Source of the DNA: Nageia nagi
Lineage: Eukaryota > Pinophyta
Reading direction: 5' to 3'
NCBI GenBank assembly: GCA_050084985.1
Contig: JBITNC010000001.1
Span: forward strand, 158,658,001-158,722,000
DNA: 64,000 bases
Part shown: positions 46,700 through 58,809 of the stretch, in pieces
Layout: each line of letters opens with the position of its first letter
Numbering within the stretch: position 1 is the first letter of the stretch
The notes under the pieces: model-generated
The model's input: the letters and a program-made list of their open reading frames with translations, nothing else
Databases searched by the model: none
Told to the model about the DNA's origin: nothing
Translations under genes and position numbers: made by a program

Positions 46700-48830
46700 G
46701 AATGAAAAATGCAACTTAAGAGGATACAATTGAAAAACATTATGGAAAAATATATATTCAAGTTAAAGATAAAGATGGAATACTAAAAAAGAGAAGAAAG
46801 AAAGGGATTCCTCAACTTGTTTACAAAAATGATATTATGATGAATGGTTTGAATTTCAAAAGCAATAAAAGGCCCTTGAAGAGATAGGTGGAACCATAAT
46901 TGCATAGTTTGAAAATCAACAAAATACAATTTTAGTTTCCAAGGTCTTGCAATCTTATGTGATTTTCACAATTTTAAAAAAGGGGAAACCAATGATTGAT
47001 TTTATTTATTACAAGATGTTATTCCAACTCCTAAATGTTCAAAATATTTCTTCTACTCATTGGTTAGATAGAAGTGGTTGGGATATGTAAAAATGCTTAG
47101 CTCTAGTATAAATTAAAGATCTTAGAAAAAAAGTAAAAAAAGAAAAAATTTATTTCACTATCACTTGATATGGTTATTATTGTTGATAAAACTACTTGGA
47201 TATGCATGCATGTTTACACATTTGATGGTCATTTGAGGTAATCACCCTTGCTAAAACTTCACAAAAAGATGAAAAATTGTAGTATAGAGAATCTTTACAA
47301 TCTTTTCATTAAGAGTTTAAAAGAAGTTGCTAATATGGATAATTATGAAGTTGCAATGTAGTTAATTTGTGTTGGACTTGATGGCATTACTGTAATGCAA
47401 GGGAATCAAAATGGTCTTTGTGTAATAATTCAAACAACTATAGACCCATACTTAATTCCCATTTACTGCATGGTACATAGATTAAATCTTGTTGACAAGA
47501 TTATTAGTGTACACTATGATGTTGTAGAAGTTGAACATTTAGTTTGTGAACTTTATTCGTATTTCATGAATAGTTCCAAAAGATTTATAGAGTTTCAAGA
47601 GTTTGCAATAGGTATTATAGATGGTAGGAATATGCTAAAGGATACAAATACAAGATGGATTTCAATATATAAACTTTTTGAAAAAGTGTTCAAAAAGTAT
47701 CCATCTCTTACAAGGTCTATGTATAAAAATAGAAGAGAAGTAGACAAAGCTAAAGATGTTCTTTTTTGCATGAGAAATTTAGAGGCTTTGCTTATGCTAT
47801 GTGGTATTTTGCCTATATTATATGAAATGAACCTTTTGATAAAAATAGCATAGGAAAGACATGCTTATATTATTAATTTTATTCAAATGAGAAAACAAAT
47901 TTGCTTACAAATTGATAGGTTGTATGAGTGTAATTTTGCTAATCCATTTTTGAAGATTGGAAAATCCTCACAAACTACAAAGATCTAAAATTTTTTTTAA
48001 AATTCAATATTATAGGATATTTGTGTATATGTTTTCATGGAAAACAAAGATCTATGTATTATTACAAAAAATGTATGGACTACCAAGAAGTGGAACCCAT
48101 AACAATGAATAGATTTGATATGGCCATTAGTAAAACAAGAAAAAAATTAAAAAACATATCACATACATTAACAAGTGAAATAAGAGAAAGGTTTCACAAA
48201 GATGATCTACTAGAGGCAATGGGTATTGTAAATCCATTATTTTGGGATTCTATTTCCAAGTACAGTTTAACTAGCCAATCATTTACCAAACACATTACTA
48301 TTCTTGTCAATTATTTTTCCAAGAGGTTGAGATTAAAGGAACTAAGATATCAGATATTTTGAATAAAAGATTATTTATTGAATAATCAAGATTCTTTAGG
48401 AGCACCATGGTTGAACAATATCCAAAGCTGATAGATCCATCATAAACAAGTGCAATTATACAATTATGAAAGAAATTGTATCCTAGTAGTATTTTACAAA
48501 AGTCAATGGATGAATACTTTCATTTATATCAACTATGTCAAATAATAATTTTGGAATCAATGGAAGATGAGAGAGTGTTTAGCGCACTATATTTTTTGAA
48601 AAATAAACTTTAAAATAGGTTGGATAAAAACCTAAAGCACTATCTATGATTATATGTTTCTTCTTATGATATTGATAAGTTTCCATATGATAGAGCTGTG
48701 GCATATTGGAAATCATTAGAATATAGAAGAAATATCAACAAGACTAATGAAGAAGATGATCAAAATGATGAAGAAAACGATATGGTAGGACTTCAAAATT
48801 CAAATGTACATGGAAATATTGGAGATTAGC
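46700..48830 (+). pseudogene. hAT-superfamily transposase pseudogene
   Basis: Plus-strand frames, read through stops, give the plan of a plant hAT-type transposase. N-terminal: EDTIEKHYGKIYIQVKDKD, KKGIPQLVYKND. Catalytic region: TTWICMHVYTFDGHL at about 47190-47235, then the 152-codon open part at 47395-47853 (CMVHRLNLVDKIISVHYDVV, SSKRFIEFQEFAIGI, KDTNTRWISIYKLFE). A further 113-codon open part spans 48021-48362. C-terminal dimerisation segment: MEDERVFSALYFLKNKL*NR followed by LDKNLKHYL, YDIDKFPYDRAVAYWKS. The enzyme would cut and paste DNA with 8-bp target duplications. About ten stops kill it. Terminal inverted repeats were looked for and not found. Confidence 0.75.
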
Positions 48831-49490
48831 CAACAAGGAATTTATTTCAATTTCATGAAATATTATCTAAGTTCTATGTAGTTTTTACATTTTTTTGTCA
48901 TTTCTGATTTAGTTGGTATATTCATAAACTATATTCGATGGTGGTCCATATTGAGTGAGCACTTATTTGATATTTTTGGGATGTTAATATTTATGGACTT
49001 GCAAATTAAAATGATACTTTTGAGAATTATTTTGTATAAATTTATCTATGAAATGTAAATTATCTATACTATGTTACATGTTTTTACATATATTTTTTAT
49101 GATTTAATGCAATGTTTGTTACATTTTTTTTAAAATTATTTCAAATTACATAAATTCAATAATAACCAAAGTAGACGAGCATCTGCAACAAGTAGATGAA
49201 CATCCGTAACAAGTAAAAAGGCACCTCTTTTATATGATTGCAAACATTATAAACCATCATTCCATAGATTTAATTGCAAACATTTAAAACCATCATACAA
49301 TATGCAAATATGATAAACCATAATTATATTGATAAATAAAAAAATATTCAACTTTATTCGTTTACAAAATATCCATTAACAAATTGTCCATTTTGTTTCA
49401 TTTACAAAAACAACTATTCAACATAAAATACATTAAATCTAATTTTCAATGTCCATTATTTCATTTGTGATTTCTTGGCCTTCTTTGCCT
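48831..49490. other. No recognisable gene
   Basis: AT-rich sequence after the transposase, possibly its 3' untranslated part. A small repeat 'gcatctgcaacaagtagatgaacatccgtaacaagta' lies at 49180-49220. Confidence 0.5.
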
Positions 49491-49499
49491 AGGAACATG

Positions 49500-50106
49500 G
49501 CCTTTTCCTTATCCTATGCAACCGATGTGATTTATCTTATGCCTTACAATTCAATAGCTCTAGTAACACCTTTAGCAGCTAATTCAAGATTGGTCAAAAG
49601 CAAGTTTTATTTTGCAGCTGTATCTTCAACATCAGTATCATTTTGGGTTTAAGAAATATTTTTTTATATAATATTTCCTAATCTAACCCATGTTCCTTGA
49701 TGATTCTTATTACTATGTTGTTTTCCTAGATACTCTTCTTGAGTTTGTCTTTCAAAATAATACCCTGCTTGATGCTTTTTTGAGCCTTCTCCAATTGTAT
49801 GGCATAATTATTCACCTACTTTAGCAAATTATCATAATTGGCCTACAAAATAAGATTGATTATATTAGAAAAATGTTTTTCAAATATAAATTAAAAAAAT
49901 TCTAAAAAATGTAAAACATAAAAAATAATAATACCTCTACAATTTCTTTTTTTGCCTCTGCTTCTTCCACTTTCCATTTGTTGAGACTCCATTGGTTGAA
50001 GTATGCTTGGGAGTCTGCATTTAGATTCTCTAATTTGCAAATGATAAGGTCCAAATCATTATCATTTGATGATATGGTGATTTTTTCTTTTCTTGAAGTT
50101 TCCTAC
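49500..50106 (-). pseudogene. Two-exon coiled-coil fragment, unidentified
   Basis: On the minus strand, exon A (about 50106-49935) reads SSNDNDLDLIICKLENLNAD, SQAYFNQWSLNKWKVEEAEA and KKEIVE. It ends at a GT donor. A 92-bp T-rich intron (49934-49843) ends in ttattttgtag. Exon B then continues in phase 0: ANYDNLLK*VNNYAIQLEKA, QKSIKQGIILKDKLKKSI, then IRIIKEHGLD, with further readable but broken residues to about 49500. The charged heptads look like a long coiled coil. Joining two coiled-coil halves in frame through a consensus intron supports a genuine spliced gene, now a pseudogene. Family unknown. Confidence 0.5.
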
Positions 50107-50194
50107 TAAAATAAAGTATCCAACTTTTCAAGTTCACATTTAATTTTAGAAAAAATATTTTTGTTCAATCTAGAATTTAGAGCATATTTTAGTT

Positions 50195-50455
50195 ATGTTA
50201 GTTGATGGATATTGTTTTTGGTGTGTAATTAAAAAATATATTGGAAAATATGGTATGATATTTGATTCAAATTTTTATGAATTTGATATAATTGAGGGAT
50301 TCTTCACCTTGGAGTATTGTGTTACCCTTGAAGCTAAAAAAATAAAATCAGAGTTCGAAAAAGGTTACTTGGTCAATGTTGAAGATAATGAGGATAAATA
50401 TGATTTGGTTGAACTATTCAATAATGCTTCTACTTTTGTTATGCCATCTCCTTAG
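50195..50455 (+). other. Unidentified 86-codon open frame
   Basis: Starts MLVDGYCFWCVIKKYIGKYG and ends LVELFNNASTFVMPSP, with an acidic C-terminal half. Past the stop it continues with a basic stretch (PPRRNPPHKRRH). The amino acid mix looks protein-like, but I do not recognise it, and its link to the copia element downstream is unclear. Confidence 0.35.
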
Positions 50456-50689
50456 AACCTACCTCCGAGAAGAAATCCTCCTCATAAGAGGAGACATGTG
50501 ATGTTATAAATACCCTTTGAGATCCTCTATTCTTTTTGTGATTTTTGGTGTGGTATGAGAAAAAAGAATTTTTGTTTTGTGTGGATGTTATTTTTTTGGA
50601 AAAGTGTGTGCAATTTATTGAATTGTAAGAGTTTGAAAAAGCAAATAATTAAAATTTGAAGTTTTTATTTCAAAGATGCATACCCTTGT

Positions 50690-51345
50690 GAGTATTATTG
50701 GTGTTGTGTTAACTGGTAAAGAAAATTGGTTGAAGTAGTCTAGGAAAGTAAAGAATAATTTGATTTTCAATGATTTTTGATTTGGAATTTGTGATGATGA
50801 TAACCAACCTACCAAAGCAAATTATTTCAAGGAGCTTATGGTTTGAAACATGAAAAATAGTAAGGCATATGCTTTGATTGAATCTTTAGGTAGTGAAGAA
50901 GTTAACCACCATATTAGCTCTATTGATGATGCTTGGAATGCACTAAAGAAACTTAAGCATTTGTTTAACTCCCATTCTAAATTGGAATTAATCCAACTTC
51001 AATTGAAACTTTTTAACCTAAAGTAAAAGAATGATGATCCCATGGCATTGATTTCTAAAATTAGATAAATAATGCATGACATTGACTCTACTAGTATGAA
51101 GATTAATATTGTTATCATAGCATTGATTAAAGCATTATATCCCACATACTCAAATTATCTTGAATACTTACAAAGTAGTGGTAACTTGAAGTCTCTCACA
51201 TTAGATACTTTGGTAGATAAGATTACAGAACATGAGATGGCATTTGGAAAGAAATATAGTGAATCTACTTTAAACATATTATTTTTTAATCCATAGGGAA
51301 ATAATATTGCACATGATTCTTCTTGAGATGAAAATAACAATCATG
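50690..51345 (+). pseudogene. gag: Copia gag pseudogene (plus-strand element)
   Basis: Reads the UBN2-type gag: LTGKENWLK, YFKELMV, then SSIDDAWNALKKLKHLFNSH, LELIQLQLKLFNLK, and an open 74-codon part at 51072-51296 (NYLEYLQSSGNLKSLTLDTL). Stops at conserved positions include TGA or TAG for Trp. The zinc-knuckle region after 51345 is decayed. A possible primer site remnant TGGTATGAGA lies near 50555, but no 5' LTR was recognised. Confidence 0.75.
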
Positions 51346-54300
51346 GTCATGGTAGGAGGAATCATAGAGGTAGGGGGCAAATCCAATCAAAGTGATCATG
51401 ATGAGAGGAACAATCCACATTGTAAAATATGAGATAGATGAGGCCATGAAGCTAATACCTATTGCACTCCATGGGATAAGATCAAAGAAAGAAATGAAAA
51501 ATGAAATCAAGAAAAGAGTAAGAATTATGATTCCACTCATTATATTACTACATATTGTTATAATACAATTGAAAATTTCTAGAATACTTCATTTGCATCT
51601 TGGGAGAATGCATGGTTGCTTGATATTGATGTGACATATCACATGACATTTCGAAGGGAATTATTTGAAGAGATGAATACCAACATTGATAGTGCGGTAT
51701 ACTTTGCTAATAAATCCCATATCAAACCTTCTTGTATTGGTATTATGAGACTCAAATTATCAAGCCTTCCATATATGATTCTTCATAATGTGCTCTATCT
51801 TCTTCAATTGCTAAGGAACTTGTTATCTCTTGTGCTCATTCGATAACAAGGACACTCAACTCATATGTTCAATGAAATCATGGAGATAAGTAGGTCTTCT
51901 AAAAATAAAGTGGTGATGATTGGTGGGGAGGATAAGAAGTTATTGAATATGCATGGAAGTTCTACCAAATAAACAAATTTTCCTTACCTCACCCATCAAG
52001 AAAAAGGTACTCTCTCATCTAGTCTTTTGTGGCATGCAAGATTTGGCCATCTCAATTTTGATGATCTCCATTTGTTGAAAAAGAGAGGTTTTTTGGGATT
52101 ACCTACTATTCATAGGAACATAGAATCTAATGAAGCATGTATCATAAGAAAGCACAACAAATAACCTTTTTTTGATTCAAAATTTAGACCATGTAGAAAA
52201 TTTGAACTCATACACTTTGATTTGTGTGGACCATTACCTATGCCTTCTGTTGTTGAAAAAAAATATATCATACTCTCATAAATGGTTACACTAGGATGTG
52301 TTGGTGTATTTGTTGAAAACTAAGTTTGAATATTTTGAAAAGTTTAAGGAATTTCATGTGATGATTTAGAAAGAAGCTAACACTCATATTGGCACACTTT
52401 ATTATGATAATGGGGGCGAATACACTTTAGTTGAATTCATGAACTATCTTAGTCAGCATGGAATCAAGCATCAAATGATTGTTCCCTATAATCCATAATA
52501 GAATGGTGTAGCTGAAAGGATGAATAAACCTTGTTAAATATAACACAAGAAATGTTATTTTTCAAAAATATGAAAATGATATTTTAGGGTGATGCAATTG
52601 TTAGTGCAATGTATGTTAGAAATAGTTGTCCATCTCATGCTCTTGATGATAAGACTCTATATGAAATGTGATTTGGTCATGTTCCTTGAGTTCAACATCT
52701 CAAGGTTTTTGGTTCCACTTGCTATGCCCTAGTCCATAAGGAACAAAGAAACAAATTTGGTACCAGGAGTTAGAAATGTATTTTCTTAGGGTAATTAGAT
52801 ACTACCAAGGACTATAAGCTTTATTATGTGGTAAATAAAAAGTTTCTCTTTGCAATGGATATCATTTTTTTGGAATGTTCCAAGAGTGACTTGACTATTG
52901 AGTGGTAGCTTGATCACCTTGATAGGTTTACCCATGGAAAGCATTTCTTTGAATATGATTATGAGATTCCAAATATTGAGGGGGAGATCAATATTAGATC
53001 AATATTTGGAATCTACTCCACTTGTGCCTATTTCAAAGTGCTTGATCTAGCAGTAGCACCTATTCTAGTAGTATAAACACCTCCTGCACCACAACAAGAT
53101 CCTTTCTCTTTGTTAATTGTAATAGATCCTTTGGATGATTTAATTAAAGGGATTGATAGGTTGATTCTTGAAGTAAATGAAGAACCTCCTTAGCTTATTA
53201 AACAACCAAACATATCTTAGAAGATTCCTAAGTGGCTCTCCAAAACACTTGAGAGTGTTCATCCTAATGAAGTTGGAAAGATGAGAACTAGGAGTTCCTA
53301 TAAATAAAGAATTAAATATGGAGCAATAGAGGGTTCAGATTCAAGTGATGATATTGAGGATATGGAATGTTCATTTGATTGTGAATTGAATTTATCTACT
53401 AATTGTGAGTTGACTTCCTTTAAAGAAGTCTTTTCTCATGATTCTAGAAGGATGCTATGAAGGAGTATGATGCTCTCATCAAGAATGGGATGTGAAAGTT
53501 GGTGGATCCTCCATATGGAACCAAATCTATAGAATGCAAGTGCATATATAAAAATAAGTACAAATCAGACAACTCACTTGAGAAACATAAAGCAAGGCTT
53601 GTGGCTAAGGATTTTTCATAGAAAGAAGGTATTGATTATGATCAAACCTTTGCTCCCACAACAAATTAAGTACAACATTCATTCTTTGTTGGCAATATCA
53701 GCTCAACATGGATGAAAAGTTCATCAGATGGATGTGAAGACTACTTTCTTGAATGGTGGTTTGAAAGCGAATGTGTATGTGAAACAACTAGAAGGATTTG
53801 CAATGAAGGGTAAGGAATAAAACATTTGTAATCTCATCAAGTAATTGTATAGCCTAAAACAAGATTCTTGTGCTTGGTACAAAACATTTACTAAGCATCT
53901 CTTGAAGATAAATTTTGAACACTTTAATATTGATGATGCAACTTTGTTTGTTAGAAAAGCTAGCAAAACTATTGTATATATTTTGATGTATGTAGATGAT
54001 CTTTTGATAACTAGGAACAAATAAATTTACATTGCATATATGAAACAAGATTTGAAGAGAGGTTCTAAAATAATGATATGGGACATCTTCATTACTATTT
54101 GGGAGTTGAAGTGACATAAAATCCAAGGTACATTTTCATTTTGTAAAGAAAGTACATTGGATAATTATTAAAAAAAATTGGCATGATAGATTGTAATCCT
54201 CTTTCCACTCTAATGAAACAAAATTTAAAATTGAAATATATTAAAGGGAATGCATTTTAGGATGCAACAAAGTATATACAACTTGTTGGAAGTCTCATAT

Positions 54301-54908
54301 ATCTAACCATAACTAGACTAGATATTTCATTCATGGTTGGAATTCTCTCTCAATTTATGTAACAATCATGTGAAGGGAATTGAAATGTGGAAAAAAGAGT
54401 TCTTGAATATTTGAAAGGGACATAGGAATTAGGGCTCAAGTATTCCAAAGTAGGAGACTTCAAATTGATTGGATATACAGATTCAATATATGCCATGAGT
54501 CTTGGATCAATAGCTATCTTTTGGATATCATGAAAGTAATCTATTCTAGTAGATTCCACCATAGAGGTTGAGTATGTGGCTACTATAGAGGCAAAGAAAG
54601 AGATTGTGTGGCTTAAAAAGATATTGGAAGATTTCAAGAAAAATAGGTGCATCCAACTCCACTTCTAATTGATAATATTTCTACAATTCAATTGGCCAAG
54701 AATCCAAAGTTTCATGATTGAACAAAGCACATCAACACAAAGTATCATTTGATTTGAAATCATGTAGAGGTCAAGATAATTCAATTGAAACATTGTCCCA
54801 TAGATAAGAAAGCAAAAGACATCTTCACTAAGGCACTTGGAAAGAAAAGTTTTAGAAGTTCATGAAGATGATTGGATTTACCAACTCACTTTCTGATTAA
54901 GGGAAGAA
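51346..54908 (+). pseudogene. pol: Copia pol pseudogene (plus-strand element)
   Basis: Domain order is copia: protease flank WLLDIDVTYHMTFRRELFEE (51613-51675; D-V replaces the usual catalytic D-S-G context); pre-integrase LLWHARFGHLNFDDL (about 52026-52070); integrase HFDLCGPLPMPS and YDNGGEYTLVEFMNYLSQHG, with the PQQNGVAER motif reading P**NGVAER at 52493-52516; reverse transcriptase QMDVKTTFLNGGLKANVYVK and YVDDLLIT (53987-54010); RNase H LVDSTIEVEYVATIEAKKEI (54546-54605) and a C-terminus KAKDIFTKALGKKSF. More than twenty stops and several frameshifts. It belongs to a different copia family from the 22.8-31.4 kb element. Confidence 0.85.
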
Positions 54909-55180
54909 TGTTGGACACCTAATTTTTAAGGATTATGGTTACTATATTTAGTAAATTAATAGCTTTATGTGTGCTAGAATTGGAAGTATCTTTTCTAAGA
55001 GAATATAAAAAGTTACATTATATCTCAAGGGTCACCCAAGAAGGTGAATCTAAAGAGTCAATCTTCTTGTGTATTTAGGCATAACTCTAACCTAATAACA
55101 ATGCTTTTTGATCTTAGAGTTATCTAGCTTGGTAACAACTTCAAACAAATTACAAATGTAAAGGGTATTAAATACATAAA
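54909..55180 (+). mobile_element. Probable start of the copia 3' LTR
   Basis: After the purine-rich tract attaagggaagaa comes TGTTGGACACC, the usual opening of a copia LTR. No matching 5' LTR was found upstream of 50690, so the right end cannot be fixed; the boundary given is arbitrary. An LTR-like TATA sequence (aatataaaaag) lies near 55002. Confidence 0.5.
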
Positions 55181-56002
55181 AATGAAATTGATTTACTTTT
55201 GAGTGGTTACCTAGTTTAAAAGTTTAAAATTTGATAGTATAACACACTTTATCTTATTCTTTGTTCTTTTCATAATATCTATTCATCATCATATATAAAG
55301 AAGGTATTTAATAATACAATATTGAATAGATGAGAGATACATTTCATAGATATATATTTTAATTGTTATATAATATAAATAATTTTATTACGTATTTTAT
55401 ATGGTTTTAATCACTTTTAAAGATAAATATATTTTTACATAGAATGCACTATTGCGTCAAATAAAGCACACAATCAACTAAACATCTATAGAGATTCAAT
55501 AATATCATGATGAATTATCTTTTGTAAATACTTCTTTGACCTATATAAATTCAACCCTTATAAAATAATAAACTGAAATACATCATAAACAAACTAGTTA
55601 ACACATGATGAAAATAAAATTACAATTCATATCTATGTCAATGATACTCTTAAACTCTTTGATTTGATGAAAGACTAAGGGACAAATCCTGATAGTATAA
55701 ACTTTGTATTTTTTCTACTTATGTACAACCATGAAGTTATATGGATTAGATTTGTTAGTAATTTAATAGCATTAGTGACTCTTACCACATTATTCTTATA
55801 CTGAATCATTAAATAAGCATTGTTGACTTCCTTAGTTGTGCAAGTTATCTTGAGCAAATTTTGAACTTCTATGTCAAAATACCTATAACACCTAACTTGG
55901 GTGTATAGATGCATGTGTTTTCTTGTTGTCTATAAAAAACATAAATGTTAGAATAGAGAAATTTGTTTAAATAATCCTTATTTTTATTGGAGCCTCAATA
56001 TA
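55181..56002. other. No recognisable gene
   Basis: AT-rich. The 79-codon minus-strand open frame at 55914-55675 matches nothing I recognise. Confidence 0.5.
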
Positions 56003-56320
56003 CTCCATCTTTTATTCTTCTTTCAAAGATTTATGTTGAAGTGGGTAGTTTGGATGATGTTTAAAGATTAATACCATTAATGAAAGATAAAGGAATTAAG
56101 AAGACACTTGGATATAGCTAAATTGAGATTGAAAAAATTGTATAATATTTTCTTATAGGAGATAAATTACACCTACAAACACATGATATGTATGGAAAAT
56201 TGGAGAACTTATCAAGTGAGATGAGGGAAACAAGGTATATTAGAAATACAATATATATAATGGATGATAGCAAGACTAACGATAAAGAATTATTTCTCTA
56301 TGAACATAGAATCTTGTTAA
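56003..56320 (+). pseudogene. PPR protein C-terminal E/DYW region, pseudogene
   Basis: Plus-strand translation gives the C-terminal extension of a PLS-class pentatricopeptide repeat protein: SFILLSKIYVEVGSLDDV, PLMKDKGIKKTLGYS*IEIE, then GDKLHLQTHDMYGKLENLSS and EMRETRYI, leading into the first part of a DYW domain (MDDSKTNDKELFLYEHRILL, where HSEKLA is expected). The conserved Trp of GCSWIE is a stop. Such proteins edit or stabilise organelle RNAs, and the DYW domain is the cytidine deaminase. The zinc-binding HxE is changed (YEHR) and the catalytic rest is absent. The sequence breaks at about 56320, where an oppositely oriented PPR block starts. Confidence 0.7.
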
Positions 56321-56590
56321 ATAATTTATTTATGTTGTGTATTCTTCTATGTTTTTCATACATATGTATCAATGCACTCACAAACATAATATTTGATGAA
56401 AAACCATTTTCAACTACTCTTTGATGAATGTTTATACCTTCTTCTACAGCTACCACGGTGACACATGCTAGAACAATATTGGAAAAAGTTACAAAGTTTT
56501 TCTTTAATCCCAATAATTATATTTTCTTAATAGTCTCTAGGGTATTCTTAGAAAATTCCATTTTGTGCATATCTTGGGATCATTGCATTT
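56298..56590 (-). pseudogene. PPR repeat block in inverted orientation
   Basis: The minus strand reads PPR repeats: SQDMHKMEFSKNTLETIKKI, then LLGLKKNFVTFSNIVLACVT, VVAVEEGINIHQRVVENGFS, SNIMFVSALIHMYEKHRRIH and NINKLFNKI, matching the L2-S-P repeat order of PLS-class proteins. The open part is 71 codons (56513-56298). It is immediately next to, and on the opposite strand from, the E/DYW fragment. An inversion within one ancestral PPR gene is the simplest explanation; two independent fragments are possible. Confidence 0.75.
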
Positions 56591-58785
56591 CATAAAATTC
56601 CATTTCAATGAGGTAAGTGGTCAAATAATCTATTGATCAAATAAATATACATTTTTTTTATATGTTACACTTTAACTTAAAAGAAAATACATAATTTACT
56701 AGTAATCTATATGGATTCAAAGTGATCTAATAATAATAATCAATCATATCACTTCTTGTTTTATGATACATCCTATTGTTTAAGGTTGGTAGATCACTAA
56801 TTTGCTTATTAAAAAAAGTTATTCTTATATAAATAAATTCTATTTTGAAAGAAGTACATAGCCATTGTATTAATTTTACTACTTGATGAATGGTTTAGAA
56901 AAGTATTATCTATCAACACTTAGAATATGTAGAGGTCCATTATTTTATAATACCATGGTAATCCTCTTACTCTTGTGTAATGGATTCATTCCCAATATTC
57001 TTTTAGAAAATGTATTATCATAGTGGTGGTTTTTTAATGTTACATTAGGGACTAGATACCTTGGGAAGAGTTTCATCATATATTTCATTTATTTGGTACA
57101 AACAAGTCCATATATGATGTATTGATAACATGTACCCCTCATTCAATTTTATGTAAAAGTGGTGTCAGATCTTAACATCGTTGGTGGATTGGATAAGAAT
57201 GGTATGTTAACAATCCATTTATCAATTCCAAGGATAAGTGTGGGTATACTTGGCTTTTACCATATTTGCCTACGATTCCTTAATTTAATGAGAAATGGGA
57301 TTTTATTCGCACTAGAACTAGATGACAAGCTAGGTCTTAGATAGTCTAGGCTTCTTACATTGAGACCAAGAAATCCTCTTTTTGCATGGATCCTCTAATC
57401 TCAAGGCCTTCCTTAGCTTATCAATTGAAGCATCTAGGTTTCACTAACCCATTATGCCCATTCTATAATATAAATATGTTTTATTCCCACTTATTTTGGG
57501 CCTATGAGAAGGCCAAAAGTGCAAGGAGGTTGCATTATCTTTATATTAGTTATACTAGTTACCTTATCTTAGAAATAGGCATTTTTGGGTGATGTTTTCA
57601 CCTTCACTCTCCCATTGCATGAAGGGTGGAATATTTTTTTAGTTAGCATTTTATATTATTTATAGAATTCTCTTAATGGTGTCATTTATTTCTTAACAAT
57701 CTATATCTATTATTATTTTTCTTTCTAGCAAGATGGTAGAAGTATTTCATAATGTACAACTATAAATTTGTATTTGGACAAAAAAGTGGTGATGGACCTA
57801 GAGCACCTTTGCACTTTGCTAGATTATTGGGAAAATGCCCCATGTGTTGGGAGTTGAATCCCTTGAGACCATTCATTCCAAGATAATTCTAGGTTACATT
57901 CACACCACAACCATCATTGTGTGTGAGAGCTCAGTCCTTTGACCACCATAAATTGGAACCGCTACTAATTGGAAAGTCTTGGGATATTACTGGCAACAAC
58001 TCGTTTTATGTAGGAGGTTGGGATGTGCAACCAAAATATTTTGAGACCATGGTATGTTGGAGTGATAATGATGGTCATGATGATAATGATTTCTAGGGGA
58101 CAAGATGGTCATCTTGATATTACCAAATACATAGCAGAATCGCATGGATGATGAGAAGCTCTTACTTGCTTGCACATCTCCTAACTTGATCTAAGTTTTA
58201 TTTAGTTGGAATTTAATGCCTTAGTTTAGTGGCCAAAGGTCATAATGGAGATGTAATTATTTTTTCCCTCCTAACCTTTGTTGCCTCCTAACCCACGAGG
58301 TTAGTATGACTCCATATTGAAGTGTGATTAAGCCACCCACACCTTTTTTTATTATAAAATATTTATATTTTATTAATCTAATATCTTTTTATAGAAAAAA
58401 TAAAAGAAATCAAAGTTATAAAAGATTTATATTTTATTTTGATTAAATAAAAAACTTATTGTTTATCAATATTATAGAAATTAATTGTTCGATTCATAAT
58501 ATGGAGAAACACAAAAGTTTCATGATATAAAAAAATATTTTAAAAAATGATTTTTAGATTTTTATGAAAAAATTATAAATACATAGAAAAACAAATTCGG
58601 ATAACAAAAGAATTATAAGAAAATAAACTTTACCAAACTATATTACAACATTCTTAATACCCAAATAAAATCTAATTAAAATTATTAGTTGTAGATAGAG
58701 ATAGAAAAAGTATAAAATAATATGATTACAATATTTTTCTACCATCAAAGATCAAAGATGATTAAGCTAAAAATCAAGATTAAGC
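56591..58785. other. No recognisable gene
   Basis: Plus-strand 57070-57590 has readable, protein-like pieces (SRPSLAYQLKHLGFTNPLCP, FWAYEKAKSARRLHYLY), but they match nothing I can name and the stops are frequent. 57800-58180 is slightly more GC-rich without a clear frame. 58330-58780 is AT-rich. Confidence 0.4.
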
Positions 58786-58809
58786 TTGCTTTTGATGGTT
58801 CTTCAGACT

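Noticed and set aside
46060-49150. Terminal inverted repeats of the hAT element
   Set aside because: No convincing CAGGG-type inverted pair or 8-bp duplication was found on either side.
50540-50570. Primer binding site and 5' LTR for the copia at 50690
   Set aside because: TGGTATGAGA matches 9 of 10 bases, but no LTR end and no homology to 54909-55180 precedes it.
57800-58180. tRNA or small RNA gene in the slightly GC-richer stretch
   Set aside because: No cloverleaf, A-box/B-box pair or other RNA signature could be found by reading.
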